DNA of 64,000 nt from Echiichthys vipera (Eukaryota; Chordata; Actinopteri; Perciformes; Trachinidae): positions 26,319,906-26,383,905 of the forward strand of contig OY829665.1 in NCBI GenBank assembly GCA_963691815.1. Reading direction: 5' to 3'. Below the pieces are notes generated by a model. The model made no database searches and was not told where the DNA came from. It saw nothing but the letters and a program-made list of their open reading frames with translations. The position numbers were made by a program, and so were the translations under genes. Within the stretch, counting starts at the first letter, position 1, and every line of letters starts with the position of its first letter. Shown here piece after piece: positions 10,078-23,640 of this stretch.

Positions 10078-11536
10078 CTGTTTAGTTGAACCAGAACCAA
10101 GAGAAGAGAACATGTGACTCCAGTTTAATTTAACCAGAACCAAGAGAAGAGAACACGTGACTCCAGTTTAATTTAACCAGAACCAAGAGAAGAGAACATG
10201 TAACTCCAATTCAATTTAATCAGAACCAAGAGAAGAGAACACGTGACTCCCATTTTATTCAACGAGAACCAAGAGAATAGAACACGTGACTCCAGTTAAA
10301 TTTAACCAGAACCAAGAGAAGAGAACACGTGACTCCAGTTTAAGTTAACCAGAACCAAGAGAAGAGAACAAGTGACTCCAGTTTAATTTAACCATAACCA
10401 AGAGAAAACGTGAATCCAGTTTAATTTAATCAGAACCAAGAGAAGAGTCCACTTGACTTCCATTTAATTTAACAAGACCCAAGAGAAGAGAACACGTGAC
10501 TCAAGTTTAATTAAACCAGAACACCGAGGAGAGAACGCGTGACTCCAGTTTAATTTAATCAGAACCAAGAAAAAGAGAACACTTTCCTTCAGTTTAATTT
10601 AACCAGAACAAAGAGAAGAGAAAACGTGACTTCAGTTTAATTTAACCAAAACCAAAAGAAGAGAACACGTGACTCCAGTTTAATTCAACGAGAACCAAGA
10701 GAAGAAAACACAGGACTCCAGTTACATTTTAAAAAAACGAGGAGAAGAGAACACATGACTCCAATTTAAATTAACCAGAAAGAAGAGAAGAGAACACGTG
10801 ACTCCAGTTTAATTTAATCAGAACCAAGAGAAGAGAACACATGACTGCAGTTTAATTTAACCAGCACCAAGAGAAGAGAACACGCCACTCTAGTTTAATT
10901 TAATCAGAACCAAGAGAGGAGAACACATGACTCCCATTTAGGTTAACAAGAACCAAGAGAACAGAACACGTAACTCCAGTTTAATTTAACCAGAACCAAG
11001 AGAAGAGAACACGTGACTCCAGTTTGATTTAACCAGAACCAAGAGAAAAGAATACGAGACTCAAGTTTAATTTGATCAGAACCAAGAAAAAGAGAACACT
11101 TGACTTCAGTTTAATTTAACCAGAACCATGAGCAGAGAACATGTGACTCCAGTTTAATTTAACCAGAACCAAGAGAAGAGAACATGTAACTCCAATTTAA
11201 TTTAATCAGAACCAAGAGAAGAGAACACGTGACTCCAGTTTAATTTAACCAGCACCAAGAGAAGAGAACACGCCACTCCAGTTTAATTTAATCAGAACCA
11301 AGAGAGGAGAACACGTGACTCCAGTTTAATTTAACCAGAACAAAGAGAAGAGCACACGTGACTCCAGTTTAATTTAATCAGAACCCTGAAAAGAGAACAC
11401 GTGACTCCAGTTAAATTTAACCAGAACCAAGAGAAGAGAACACGTCACTCCAGTTTAAGTTAACCAGAACCAAGAGAAGAGAACAAGTGACTCCAGTTTA
11501 ATTTAACCAGAACCAAGAGAAGAGAACACATAACTC
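10078..11536 (+). repeat. HOR-A derivative, 34-mer (1,459 bp)
   Basis: HOR-A plus exactly 173 bp: the four-monomer cassette TTTGATTT / AATACGAG / ACTTGACTTCAG / CATGAGCAG is inserted after the AACAGAAC monomer, then the series resumes near the second GCACC monomer (joint near 11,228). The same 1,459-bp form occurs at 34,502-35,960 and 47,385-48,843. Private changes include CTTTCCTTC near 10,582 and CTCTAG at 10,889-10,894. The unit ends with a TTA change in the CTCCTG marker (11,537), shared with 37,372. Confidence 0.85.
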
Positions 11537-12900
11537 CTTATTAGTTGAACCAGAACCAAGAGAAAACGTGAATCCAGTTTAATTTAATCAGAACCAAGAG
11601 AAGAGTCCACTTGACTTCCATTTAATTTAACCAGCACCAAGAGAAGAGAACACGCCACTCCAGTTTAATTAAATCAGAACCAAGAGAGAACACATGACTC
11701 CCATTTAGGTTAACAAGAACCAAGAGAACAGAACACGTAACTCCAGTTTAATTTAACCAGAACCAAGAGAAGAGAACACGTGACTCCAGTTTGATTTAAC
11801 CAGAACCAAGAGAAAAGAATACGAGACTCAAGTTTAATTTGATCAGAACCAAGAAAAAGAGAACACTTGACTTCAGTTTAATTTAACCAGAACCACGAGC
11901 AGAGAACACTTGACTCCAGTTTAATTTAACCAGAACCAAGAGAAGAGAATATGTAACTCAAGTTTAATTTGATCAGAACCAAGAAAAAGAGAACACTTGA
12001 CTTCAGTTTAATTTAACCAGAACCATGAGCAGAGAACATGTGACTCCAGTTTAATTTAACCAGAACCAAGAGAAGAGAACATGTAACTCCAATTTAATTT
12101 AATCAGAACCAAGAGAAGAGAACACGTGACTCCCATCTTATTCAACGTGAACCAAGAGAATAGAACACGCGACTCCAGTTAAATTTAACCAGAACCAAGA
12201 GAAGAGAACACGTCACTCCAGTTTAAGTTAACCAGAACCAAGAGAAGATAACATGTAACTCCAGTTTAATTTCACTTAAACCAAGAGACCACCTGACTCC
12301 AGTTTAATTTAACCAGAACCAAGAGAAGAGAACAAGTGACTCCAGTTTAATTTAACCAGAACCAAGAGAAGAGAACACATGACTCCTGTTTAGTTGAACC
12401 AGAACCAAGAGACTAGAACACGTGACTCCAGTTTAATTTAACCAGTACCAAGAGAAGAGAACAAGTGACTCCAGTTTAATTTAACCATAACCAAGAGAAA
12501 ACGTGAATCCAGTTTAATTTAATCAGAACCAAGAGAAGAGTCCACTTGACTTCCATTTAATTTAACCAGCACCAAGAGAAGAGAACACGCCACTCCAGTT
12601 TAATTTAATCAGAACCAAGAGAGAACACATGACTCCCATTTAGGTTAACAAGAACCAAGAGAACAGAACACGTAACTCCAGTTTAATTTAACCAGAACCA
12701 AGAGAAGAGAACACGTGACTCCAGTTTGATTTAACCAGAACCAAGAGAAAAGAATACAAGACTCAAGTTTAATTTGATCAGAAACAAGAAAAAGAGAACA
12801 CTTGACTTCAGTTTAATTTAACCAGAACCACGAGCAGAGAACACTTGACTCCAGTTTAATTTAACCAGAACCAAGAGAAGAGAACACGTGACTCCAGTTT
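11537..12900 (+). repeat. HOR-D copies (first shortened) and start of the HOR-E domain
   Basis: The HOR-D unit carries a 38-bp monomer with CACTTAAACC and GACCACCTG, a GAGACTAGAAC monomer, a 40-bp monomer AGAGAGAACACATG and the CACGAGCAG cassette. The first unit (11,537-12,385) is 849 bp, 86 bp or two monomers shorter than the 935-bp form at 37,372-38,306, because the GAGACTAGAAC part is lost near 11,560. The next unit starts at 12,386 and passes into HOR-E near 12,900-12,955. The TTAAATCAG variant near 11,670 is shared with 37,590, showing common ancestry. Confidence 0.82.
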
Positions 12901-15900
12901 AATTTAACCAGAACCAAGAGAAGAGAACATGTAACTCCAATTTAATTTAATCAGGACCAAGAGAAGAGAACACGTGACTCCCATTTTATTCAACGAGAAC
13001 CAAGAGAATAGAACATGTGACTCCAGTTTAATTTAACCAGAACCAAGAGAAGAGAACACGTGACTCCAGTTTAATTTAACCAGAACCAAGAGAAGAGAAC
13101 ACGTGACTCCAGTTTGATTTAACCAGAACAAAGAGAAAAGAATACGAGACTCAAGTTTAATTTGATAAGAACCAAGAAAAAGAGAACACTTGACTTCAGT
13201 TTAATTTAACCAGAACCACGAGCAGAGAACACGTGACTCCAGTTTAATTTAACCAGAACAAAGAGAAGAGCACACGTGACTCCAGTTTAATTTAATCAGA
13301 ACCCTGAAAAGAGAACACGTGACTCCAGTTTAATTTAACCAGAACCAAGAGAAGAGAACATGTGACTCCAGTTTAATTTAACCAGAACCAAGAGAAGAGA
13401 ACACGTGACTCCAGTTTAATTTAACCAGAACCAAGAGAAGAGAACATGTAACTCCAGTTTAATTTAACCAGAACCAAGAGAAGAGAACACGTGACTCCAG
13501 TTTGATTTAACCAGAACCAAGAGAAAAGAATACGAGACTCGAGTTTAATTTGATCAGAACAAAGAAAAAGAGAACACTTGACTTCAGTTTAATTCAACCA
13601 GAACCACGAGCAGAGAACACATGACTCCAGTTTAATTTAACCAGAACCAAGAGAAGAGAACACGTGACTCCAGTTTAATTTAATCAGAACCAAGAGAAGA
13701 GAACACGTGACTCCAGTTTAATTTAACCAGCACCAAGAGAAGAGAACACGCCACTCCAGTTTAATTTAATCAGAACCAAGAGAGGAGAACACATGACCCC
13801 CTTTTAGGTTAACAAGAACCAAGAGAACAGAACACGTAACTCCAGTTTAATTTAACCAGAACCAAGAGAAGAGAACAAGTGACTCCAGTTTGATTTAACC
13901 AGAACAAAGAGAAAAGAATACGAGACTCAAGTTTAATTTGATCAGAACCAAGAAAAAGAGAACACTTGACTTCAGTTTAATTTAACCAGAACCACGAGCA
14001 GAGAACACTTAACTCCAGTTTAATTTAACCAGAACCAAGAGAAGAGAACATGTGACTCCAGTTTAATTTAACCAGAACCAAGAGAAGAGAACACGTGACT
14101 CCAGTTTAATTTAACCAGAACCAAGAGAAGAGAACATGTAACTCCAGTTTAATTTAACCAGAACCAAGAGAAGAGAACACGTGACTCCAGTTTGATTTAA
14201 CCAGAACCAAGAGAAAAGAATACGAGACTCGAGTTTAATTTGATCAGAACCAAGAAAGAGAGAACACTTGACTTCAGTTTAATTCAACCAGAACCACAAG
14301 CAGAGAACACGTGACTCCAGTTTAATTTAAGCAGAACCAAGAGAAAATGTGAATCCAGTTTATTTCAACGAGAACCAAGAGAAGAAAACACAGGACTCCA
14401 GTTACATTTTAAAAGAACCAGGAGAAGAGAACACATGACTCTAATTTAAATTAACCAGAAAGAAGAGAAGAGAACACATGACTCCAGTTTAATTTAATCA
14501 GAACCAAGAGAAGAGAACACGTGACTCCAGTTTAATTTAACCAGAACCAAGAGAAAAGAACACGCCACTCCAGTATAATTTAACCAGAACCAAGAGAAGA
14601 AAACACGTGACTCCAGTTTGATTTAACCAGAACCAAGAGAAAAGAATACGAGACTCAAGTTTAATTTGATCAGAACCAAGAAAAAGAGAACACTTGACTT
14701 CAGTTTAATTTAACCAGAACCACGAGCAGAGAACACGTGACTCCAGTTTAATTTAACCAGAACCAAGAGAAGAGAACATGTGACTCCAGTTTAATTTAAC
14801 CAGAACCAAGAGAAGAGAACACGTGACTCCAGTTTAATTTAACCAGAACCAAGAGAAGAGAACATGTAACTCAAGTTTAATTTAACCAGAACCAAGAGAA
14901 GAGAACACGTGACTCCAGTTTGATTTAACCAGAACCAAGAGAAAAGAATACGAGACTCGAGTTTAATTTGATCAGAACCAAGAAAAAGAGAACACTTGAC
15001 TTCAGTTTAATTCAACCAGAACCACGAGCAGAGAACACGTGACTCCAGTTTAATTTAACCAGAACCAAGAGAAGAGAACATGTGACTCCAGTTTAATTTA
15101 ACCAAAACCAAGAGAAGAGAACACGTGACTCCGGTTTAATCTAACCAGAACCAAGAGAAGAGAACATGTAACTCCAATTTAATTTAATCAGGACCAAGAG
15201 AAGAGAACACGTGACTCCCATTTTATTCAACGAGAACCAAGAGAATAGAACATGTGACTCCAGTTTAATTTAACCAGAACCAAGAGAAGAGAACACGTGA
15301 CTCCAGTTTAATTTAACCAGAACCAAGAGAAGAGAACACGTGACTCCAGTTTGATTTAACCAGAACAAAGAGAAAAGAATACGAGACTCAAGTTTAATTT
15401 GATAAGAACCAAGAAAAAGAGAACACTTGACTTCAGTTTAATTTAACCAGAACCACGAGCAGAGAACACGTGACTCCAGTTTAATTTAACCAGAACAAAG
15501 AGAAGAGCACACGTGACTCCAGTTTAATTTAATCAGAACCCTGAAAAGAGAACACGTGACTCCAGTTTAATTTAACCAGAACCAAGAGAAGAGAACATGT
15601 GACTCCAGTTTAATTTAACCAGAACCAAGAGAAGAGAACACGTGACTCCAGTTTAATTTAACCAGAACCAAGAGAAGAGAACATGTAACTCCAGTTTAAT
15701 TTAACCAGAACCAAGAGAAGAGAACACGTGACTCCAGTTTGATTTAACCAGAACCAAGAGAAAAGAATACGAGACTCGAGTTTAATTTGATCAGAACAAA
15801 GAAAAAGAGAACACTTGACTTCAGTTTAATTCAACCAGAACCACGAGCAGAGAACACATGACTCCAGTTTAATTTAACCAGAACCAAGAGAAGAGAACAC

Positions 15901-17297
15901 GTGACTCCAGTTTAATTTAATCAGAACCAAGAGAAGAGAACACGTGACTCCAGTTTAATTTAACCAGCACCAAGAGAAGAGAGCACGCCACTCCAGTTTA
16001 ATTTAATCAGAACCAAGAGAGGAGAACACATGACCCCCTTTTAGGTTAACAAGAACCAAGAGAACAGAACACGTAACTCCAGTTTAATTTAACCAGAACC
16101 AAGAGAAGAGAACAAGTGACTCCAGTTTGATTTAACCAGAACAAAGAGAAAAGAATACGAGACTCAAGTTTAATTTGATCAGAACCAAGAAAAAGAGAAC
16201 ACTTGACTTCAGTTTAATTTAACCAGAACCACGAGCAGAGAACACTTAACTCCAGTTTAATTTAACCAGAACCAAGAGAAGAGAACATGTGACTCCAGTT
16301 TAATTTAACCAGAACCAAGAGAAGAGAACACGTGACTCCAGTTTAATTTAACCAGAACCAAGAGAAGAGAACATGTAACTCCAGTTTAATTCAACCAGAA
16401 CCACAAGCAGAGAACACGTGACTCCAGTTTAATTTAAGCAGAACCAAGAGAAAATGTGAATCCAGTTTATTTCAACGAGAACCAAGAGAAGAAAACACAG
16501 GACTCCAGTTACATTTTAAAAGAACCAGGAGAAGAGAACACATGACTCTAATTTAAATTAACCAGAAAGAAGAGAAGAGAACACATGACTCCAGTTTAAT
16601 TTAATCAGAACCAAGAGAAGAGAACACGTGACTCCAGTTTAATTTAACCAGAACCAAGAGAAAAGAACACGCCACTCCAGTATAATTTAACCAGAACCAA
16701 GAGAAGAAAACACGTGACTCCAGTTTGATTTAACCAGAACCAAGAGAAAAGAATACGAGACTCAAGTTTAATTTGATCAGAACCAAGAAAAAGAGAACAC
16801 TTGACTTCAGTTTAATTTAACCAGAACCACGAGCAGAGAACACGTGACTCCAGTTTAATTTAACCAGAACCAAGAGAAGAGAACATGTGACTCCAGTTTA
16901 ATTTAACCAGAACCAAGAGAAGAGAACACATAACTCCAGTTTAATTTAACCAGAACCAAGAGAAGAGAACATGTAACTCAAGTTTAATTTAACCAGAACC
17001 AAGAGAAGAGAACACGTGACTCCAGTTTGATTTAACCAGAACCAAGAGAAAAGAATACGAGACTCGAGTTTAATTTGATCAGAACCAAGAAAAAGAGAAC
17101 ACTTGACTTCAGTTTAATTCAACCAGAACCACGAGCAGAGAACACGTGACTCCAGTTTAATTTAACCAGAACCAAGAGAAGAGAACATGTGACTCCAGTT
17201 TAATTTAACCAAAACCAAGAGAAGAGAACACGTGACTCCGGTTTAATCTAACCAGAACCAAGAGAAGAGAACATGTAACTCCAATTTAATTTAATCA
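12900..17297 (+). repeat. HOR-E domain: 2,237-bp unit and a 2,107-bp deleted copy
   Basis: Marker TCAGGACC occurs at about 12,954, 15,191 and 17,298. Shared rare variants confirm the period: GACCCCC with CTTTTAGG at 13,794 and 16,031 (2,237 apart), and CTCTAATTT at 14,440 and 16,547 (2,107 apart). The 130-bp difference equals three monomers (43 + 43 + 44) lost near 16,395, where CATGTAACTCC runs directly into TTTAATTCAACCAG. The unit is dominated by repeats of the TTTGATTT / AATACGAGACTC / ACTTGACTTCAG / CACGAGCAG cassette. A CTCGAG variant inside the cassette is typical of this domain. Confidence 0.85.
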
Positions 17298-19482
17298 GGA
17301 CCAAGAGAAGAGAACACGTGACTCCCATTTTATTCAACGAGAACCAAGAGAATAGAACATGTGACTCCAGTTTAATTTAACCAGAACCAAGAGAAGAGAA
17401 CACGTGACTCCAGTTTAATTTAACCAGAACCAAGAGAAGAGAACACGTGACTCCAGTTTGATTTAACCAGAACAAAGAGAAAAGAATACGAGACTCAAGT
17501 TTAATTTGATAAGAACCAAGAAAAAGAGAACACTTGACTTCAGTTTAATTTAACCAGAACCACGAGCAGAGAACACGTGACTCCAGTTTAATTTAACCAG
17601 AACAAAGAGAAGAGCACACGTGACTCCAGTTTAATTTAATCAGAACCCTGAAAAGAGAACACGTGACTCCAGTTTAATTTAACCAGAACCAAGAGAAGAG
17701 AACATGTGACTCCAGTTTAATTTAACCAGAACCAAGAGAAGAGAACACGTGACTCCAGTTTAATTTAACCAGAACCAAGAGAAGAGAACATGTAACTCCA
17801 GTTTAATTTAACCAGAACCAAGAGAAGAGAACACGTGACTCCGTTTTAATTTAACCAGAACCAAGAGAAGAGAACATGTAACTCCAGTTTAATTTAACCA
17901 GAACCAAGAGAAGAGAACACGTGACTCCAGTTTAATTTAACCAGAACCAAGAGAAGAGAACATGTAACTCCAGTTTAATTTAACCAGAACCAAGAGAAGA
18001 GAACACGTGACTCCAGTTTGATTTAACCAGAACCAAGAGAAAAGAATACGAGACTCGAGTTTAATTTGATCAGAACAAAGAAAAAGAGAACACTTGACTT
18101 CAGTTTAATTCAACCAGAACCACGAGCAGAGAACACATGACTCCAGTTTAATTTAACCAGAACCAAGAGAAGAGAACACGTGACTCCAGTTTAATTTAAT
18201 CAGAACCAAGAGAAGAGAACACATGACTCCAGTTTAATTTAACCAGCACCAAGAGAAGAGAACACGCCACTCCAGTTTAATTTAATCAGAACCAAGAGAG
18301 GAGAACACATGACTCCCATTTAGGTTAACAAGAACCAAGAGAACAGAACACGTAACTCCAGTTTAATTTAACCAGAACCAAGAGAAGAGAACAAGTGACT
18401 CCAGTTTGATTTAACCAGAACCAAGAGAAAAGAATACGAGACTCAAGTTTAATTTGATCAGAACCAAGAAAAAGAGAACACTTGACTTCAGTTTAATTTA
18501 ACCAGAACCACGAGCAGAGAACACTTAACTCCAGTTTAATTTAACCAGAACCAAGAGAAGAGAACATGTGACTCCAGTTTAATTTAACCAGAACCAAGAG
18601 AAGAGAACACGTGACTCCAGTTTAATTTAACCAGAACCAAGAGAAGAGAACATGTAACTCCAGTTTAATTTAACCAGAACCAAGAGAAGAGAACACGTGA
18701 CTCCAGTTTGATTTAACCAGAACCAAGAGAAAAGAATACGAGACTCGAGTTTAATTTGATCAGAACCAAGAAAGAGAGAACACTTGACTTCAGTTTAATT
18801 CAACCAGAACCACAAGCAGAGAACACGTGACTCCAGTTTAATTTAAGCAGAACCAAGAGAAAATGTGAATCCAGTTTAATTCAATCAGAACCAAAAGAAG
18901 AGTCCACTTGACTTCCATTTAATTTAACAAGAACCAAGAGAAGAGAACACGTGACTCAAGTTTAATTAAACCACAACACAGAGGAGAGAACACGTGACTC
19001 CAGTTTAATTTAATCAGAACCAAGAAAAAGAGAACACTTGGCTTCAGGTTAATTTAACCAGAACAAAGAGAAGAGAAAACGGGACTCCAGTTTAATTTAA
19101 TCATAACCAAGAGAAGAGAACACGTGACTCCAGTTTAATTTAACCAGAACCAAGAGAAAAGAACACGCCACTCCAGTATAATTTAACCAGAACCAAGAGA
19201 AGAGAACACGTGACTCCAGTTTGATTTAACCAGAACCAAGAGAAAAGAATACGAGACTCAAGTTTAATTTGATCAGAACCAAGAAAAAGAGAACACTTGA
19301 CTTCAGTTTAATTTAACCAGAACCACGAGCAGAGAACACGTGACTCCAGTTTAATTTAACCAGAACCAAGAGAAGAGAACACGTGACTCCAGTTTAATTT
19401 AACCAGAACCAAGAGAAGAGAACACGTGACTCCAGTTTAATTTAACCAGAACCAAGAGAAGAGAACATGTAACTCCAATTTA
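17298..19482 (+). repeat. HOR-E copy, rearranged
   Basis: Continues HOR-E with the GAACAAAG, GAGCACACG and GAACCCTG monomers, but contains an extra run of alternating CACGTG and CATGTA monomers near 17,750-18,000, including a private CCGTTTTAATTT change near 17,842. Towards 18,870-19,170 it holds HOR-A-like monomers (AGTCCACTTG, a diverged CACAACACAGAGG monomer, GGGACTCC) and an AGTATAATTT monomer. Confidence 0.75.
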
Positions 19483-21560
19483 ATTTAATCAGAACCAAGA
19501 GAAGAGAACACGTGACTCCCATTTTATTCAACGAGAACCAAGAGAATAGAACACGCGACTCCAGTCAAATTTAACCAGAACCAAGAGAAGAGAACACGTG
19601 ACTCCAGTTTAATTTAACCAGAACCAAGAGAAAAGAACATGTAACTCAAGTTTAATTTAACCAGAACCAAGAGAAGAGAACACGTGACTCCAGTTTGATT
19701 TAACCAGAACCAAGAGAAAAGAATACGAGACTCGAGTTTAATTTGATCAGAACCAAGAAAAAGAGAACACTTGACTTCAGTTTAATTCAACCAGAACCAC
19801 GAGCAGAGAACACGTGACTCCAGTTTAATTTAACCAGAACCAAGAGAAGAGAACATGTGACTCCAGTTTAATTTAACCAAAACCAAGAGAAGAGAACACG
19901 TGACTCCGGTTTAATCTAACCAGAACCAAGAGAAGAGAACATGTAACTCCAATTTAATTTAATCAGGACCAAGAGAAGAGAACACGTGACTCCCATTTTA
20001 TTCAACGAGAACCAAGAGAATAGAACATGTGACTCCAGTTTAATTTAACCAGAACCAAGAGAAGAGAACACGTGACTCCAGTTTAATTTAACCAGAACCA
20101 AGAGAAGAGAACACGTGACTCCAGTTTGATTTAACCAGAACAAAGAGAAAAGAATACGAGACTCAAGTTTAAGTTGATAAGAACCAAGAAAAAGAGAACA
20201 CTTGACTTCAGTTTAATTTAACCAGAACCACGAGCAGAGAACACGTGACTCCAGTCTAATTTAACCAGAACAAAGAGAAGAGCACACGTGACTCCAGTTT
20301 AATTTAATCAGAACCCTGAAAAGAGAACACGTGACTCCAGTTTAATTTAACCAGAACCAAGAGAAGAGAACATGTGACTCCAGTTTAATTTAACCAGAAC
20401 CAAGAGAAGAGAACACGTGACTCCAGTTTAATTTAACCAGAACCAAGAGAGAAGAACATGTAACTCCAGTTTAATTTAACCAGAACCAAGAGAAGAGAAC
20501 ACGTGACTCCAGTTTAATTTAACCAGAACCAAGAGAAGAGAACATGTAACTCCAATTTAATTTAATCAGAACCAAGAGAAGAGAACACGTGACTCCCATT
20601 TTATTCAACGAGAACCAAGAGAATAGAACACGCGACTCCAGTCAAATTTAACCAGAACCAAGAGAAGAGAACACGTGACTCCAGTTTAATTTAACCAGAA
20701 CCAAGAGAAAAGAACATGTAACTCAAGTTTAATTTAACCAGAACCAAGAGAAGAGAACACGTGACTCCAGTTTGATTTAACCAGAACCAAGAGAAAAGAA
20801 TACGAGACTCGAGTTTAATTTGATCAGAACCAAGAAAAAGAGAACACTTGACTTCAGTTTAATTCAACCAGAACCACGAGCAGAGAACACGTGACTCCAG
20901 TTTAATTTAACCAGAACCAAGAGAAGAGAACATGTGACTCCAGTTTAATTTAACCAAAACCAAGAGAAGAGAACACGTGACTCCGGTTTAATCTAACCAG
21001 AACCAAGAGAAGAGAACATGTAACTCCAATTTAATTTAATCAGGACCAAGAGAAGAGAACACGTGACTCCCATTTTATTCAACGAGAACCAAGAGAATAG
21101 AACATGTGACTCCAGTTTAATTTAACCAGAACCAAGAGAAGAGAACACGTGACTCCAGTTTAATTTAACCAGAACCAAGAGAAGAGAACACGTGACTCCA
21201 GTTTGATTTAACCAGAACAAAGAGAAAAGAATACGAGACTCAAGTTTAAGTTGATAAGAACCAAGAAAAAGAGAACACTTGACTTCAGTTTAATTTAACC
21301 AGAACCACGAGCAGAGAACACGTGACTCCAGTCTAATTTAACCAGAACAAAGAGAAGAGCACACGTGACTCCAGTTTAATTTAATCAGAACCCTGAAAAG
21401 AGAACACGTGACTCCAGTTTAATTTAACCAGAACCAAGAGAAGAGAACATGTGACTCCAGTTTAATTTAATCAGAACCAAGAGAAGAGAACACGTGACTC
21501 CAGTTTAATTTAACCAGAACCAAGAGAGAAGAACATGTAACTCCAGTTTAATTTAACCAG
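19483..21560 (+). repeat. 1,077-bp tandem duplication (25-mer, two copies)
   Basis: Five private variants recur exactly or almost exactly 1,077 bp apart: GTCAAATTT near 19,565 and 20,642, the GGACC start at 19,966 and 21,043, AAGTTGATAAG near 20,170 and 21,247, the TCTAATTT change at 20,255 and 21,332, and AGAGAGAAGAAC near 20,447 and 21,524. 25 monomers including two 44-bp units give 1,077 bp. This is a recent tandem duplication within HOR-E. Edges are approximate. Confidence 0.88.
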
Positions 21561-23640
21561 AACCAAGAGAAGAGAACACGTGACTCCAGTTTGATTTAAC
21601 CAGAACCAAGAGAAAAGAATACGAGACTCGAGTTTAATTTGATCAGAACAAAGAAAAAGAGAACACTTGACTTCAGTTTAATTCAACCAGAACCACGAGC
21701 AGAGAACACATGACTCCAGTTTAATTTAACCAGAACCAAGAGAAGAGAACACGTGACTCCAGTTTAATTTAATCAGAACCAAGAGAAGAGAACACGTGAC
21801 TCCAGTTTAATTTAACCAGCACCAAGAGAAGAGAACACGCCACTCCAGTTTAATTTAATCAGAACCAAGAGAGGAGAACACATGACTCCCATTTAGGTTA
21901 ACAAGAACCAAGAGAACAGAACACGTAACTCCAGTTTAATTTAACCAGAACCAAGAGAAGAGAACAAGTGACTCCAGTTTGATTTAACCAGAACCAAGAG
22001 AAAAGAATACGAGACTCAAGTTTAATTTGATCAGAACCAAGAAAAAGAGAACACTTGACTTCAGTTTAATTTAACCAGAACCACGAGCAGAGAACACGTG
22101 ACTCCAGTTTAATTTAACCAGAACAAAGAGAAGAGCACACGTGACTCCAGTTTAATTTAATCAGAACCCTGAAAAGAGAACACGTGACTCCAGTTTAATT
22201 TAACCAGAACCAAGAGAAGAGAACATGTGACTCCAGTTTAATTTAACCAGAACCAAGAGAAGAGAACACGTGACTCCAGTTTAATTTAACCAGAACCAAG
22301 AGAAGAGAACATGTAACTCCAGTTTAATTTAACCAGAACCAAGAGAAGAGAACACGTGACTCCAGTTTGATTTAACCAGAACCAAGAGAAAAGAATACGA
22401 GACTCGAGTTTAATTTGATCAGAACAAAGAAAAAGAGAACACTTGACTTCAGTTTAATTCAACCAGAACCACGAGCAGAGAACACATGACTCCAGTTTAA
22501 TTTAACCAGAACCAAGAGAAGAGAACACGTGACTCCAGTTTAATTTAATCAGAACCAAGAGAAGAGAACACGTGACTCCAGTTTAATTTAACCAGCACCA
22601 AGAGAAGAGAACACGCCACTCCAGTTTAATTTAATCAGAACCAAGAGAGGAGAACACATGACTCCCATTTAGGTTAACAAGAACCAAGAGAACAGAACAC
22701 GTAACTCCAGTTTAATTTAACCAGAACCAAGAGAAGAGAACAAGTGACTCCAGTTTGATTTAACCAGAACCAAGAGAAAAGAATACGAGACTCAAGTTTA
22801 ATTTGATCAGAACCAAGAAAAAGAGAACACTTGACTCCAGTTTAATTTAATCAGAACCAAGAGAGAACACGTGACTCCAGTTTAATTTAACCAGAACCAA
22901 GAGAAGAGAACACGTGACTCCAGTTTAATTTAACCAGAACCAAGAGAAGAGAACATGTAACTCCAGTTTAATTTAACCAGAACCAAGAGAAGAGAACACG
23001 TGACTCCAGTTTGATTTAACCAGAACCAAGAGAAAAGAATACGAGACTCGAGTTTAATTTGATCAGAACCAAGAAAGAGAGAACACTTGACTTCAGTTTA
23101 ATTCAACCAGAACCACAAGCAGAGAACACGTGACTCCAGTTTAATTTAAGCAGAACCAAGAGAAAATGTGAATCCAGTTTAATTCAATCAGAACCAAGAG
23201 AAGAGTCCACTTGACTTCCATTTAATTTAACAAGAACCAAGAGAAGAGAACACGTGACTCAAGTTTAATTAAACCACAACACAGAGGAGAGAACACGTGA
23301 CTCCAGTTTAATTTAATCAGAACCAAGAAAAAGAGAACACTTGGCTTCAGTTTAATTTAACCAGAACAAAGAGAAGAGAAAACGGGACTCCAGTTTAATT
23401 TAATCAGAACCAAGAGAAGAGAACACGTGACTCCAGTTTAATTTAACCAGAACCAAGAGAAAAGAACACAGCACTCCAGTATAATTTAACCAGAACCAAG
23501 AGATGAGAACACGTGACTCCAGTTTGATTTAACCAGAACCAAGAGAAAAGAATACGAGACTCAAGTTTAATTTGATCAGAACCAAGAAAAAGAGAACACT
23601 TGACTTCAGTTTAATTTAACCAGAACCACGAGCAGAGAAC
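21560..23640 (+). repeat. HOR-E copy with two GCACC/GAGGAG blocks
   Basis: The series CATGTA / TTTGATTT / CTCGAG / ACTTGACTTCAG with TTCAACC / CACGAGCAG / ACATG / GCACC / GAGGAG / AACAGAAC is present twice in succession here (around 21,560-22,030 and 22,320-22,800). Near 22,840 a joint with a 4-bp shortened AGAGAGAACACG monomer leads to the AGTCCACTTG to AGTATAATTT stretch also seen at 18,870-19,170 and 28,450-28,760. The variant ACAGCACTCC at 23,470 is shared only with 28,747, so these two stretches are closest relatives. Confidence 0.75.

Noticed and set aside
13500..14260. CTCGAG in HOR-E as a regulatory site
   Set aside because: It comes from one base change (CTCAAG to CTCGAG) in a cassette monomer; useful as a marker of the family, with no evidence of function.
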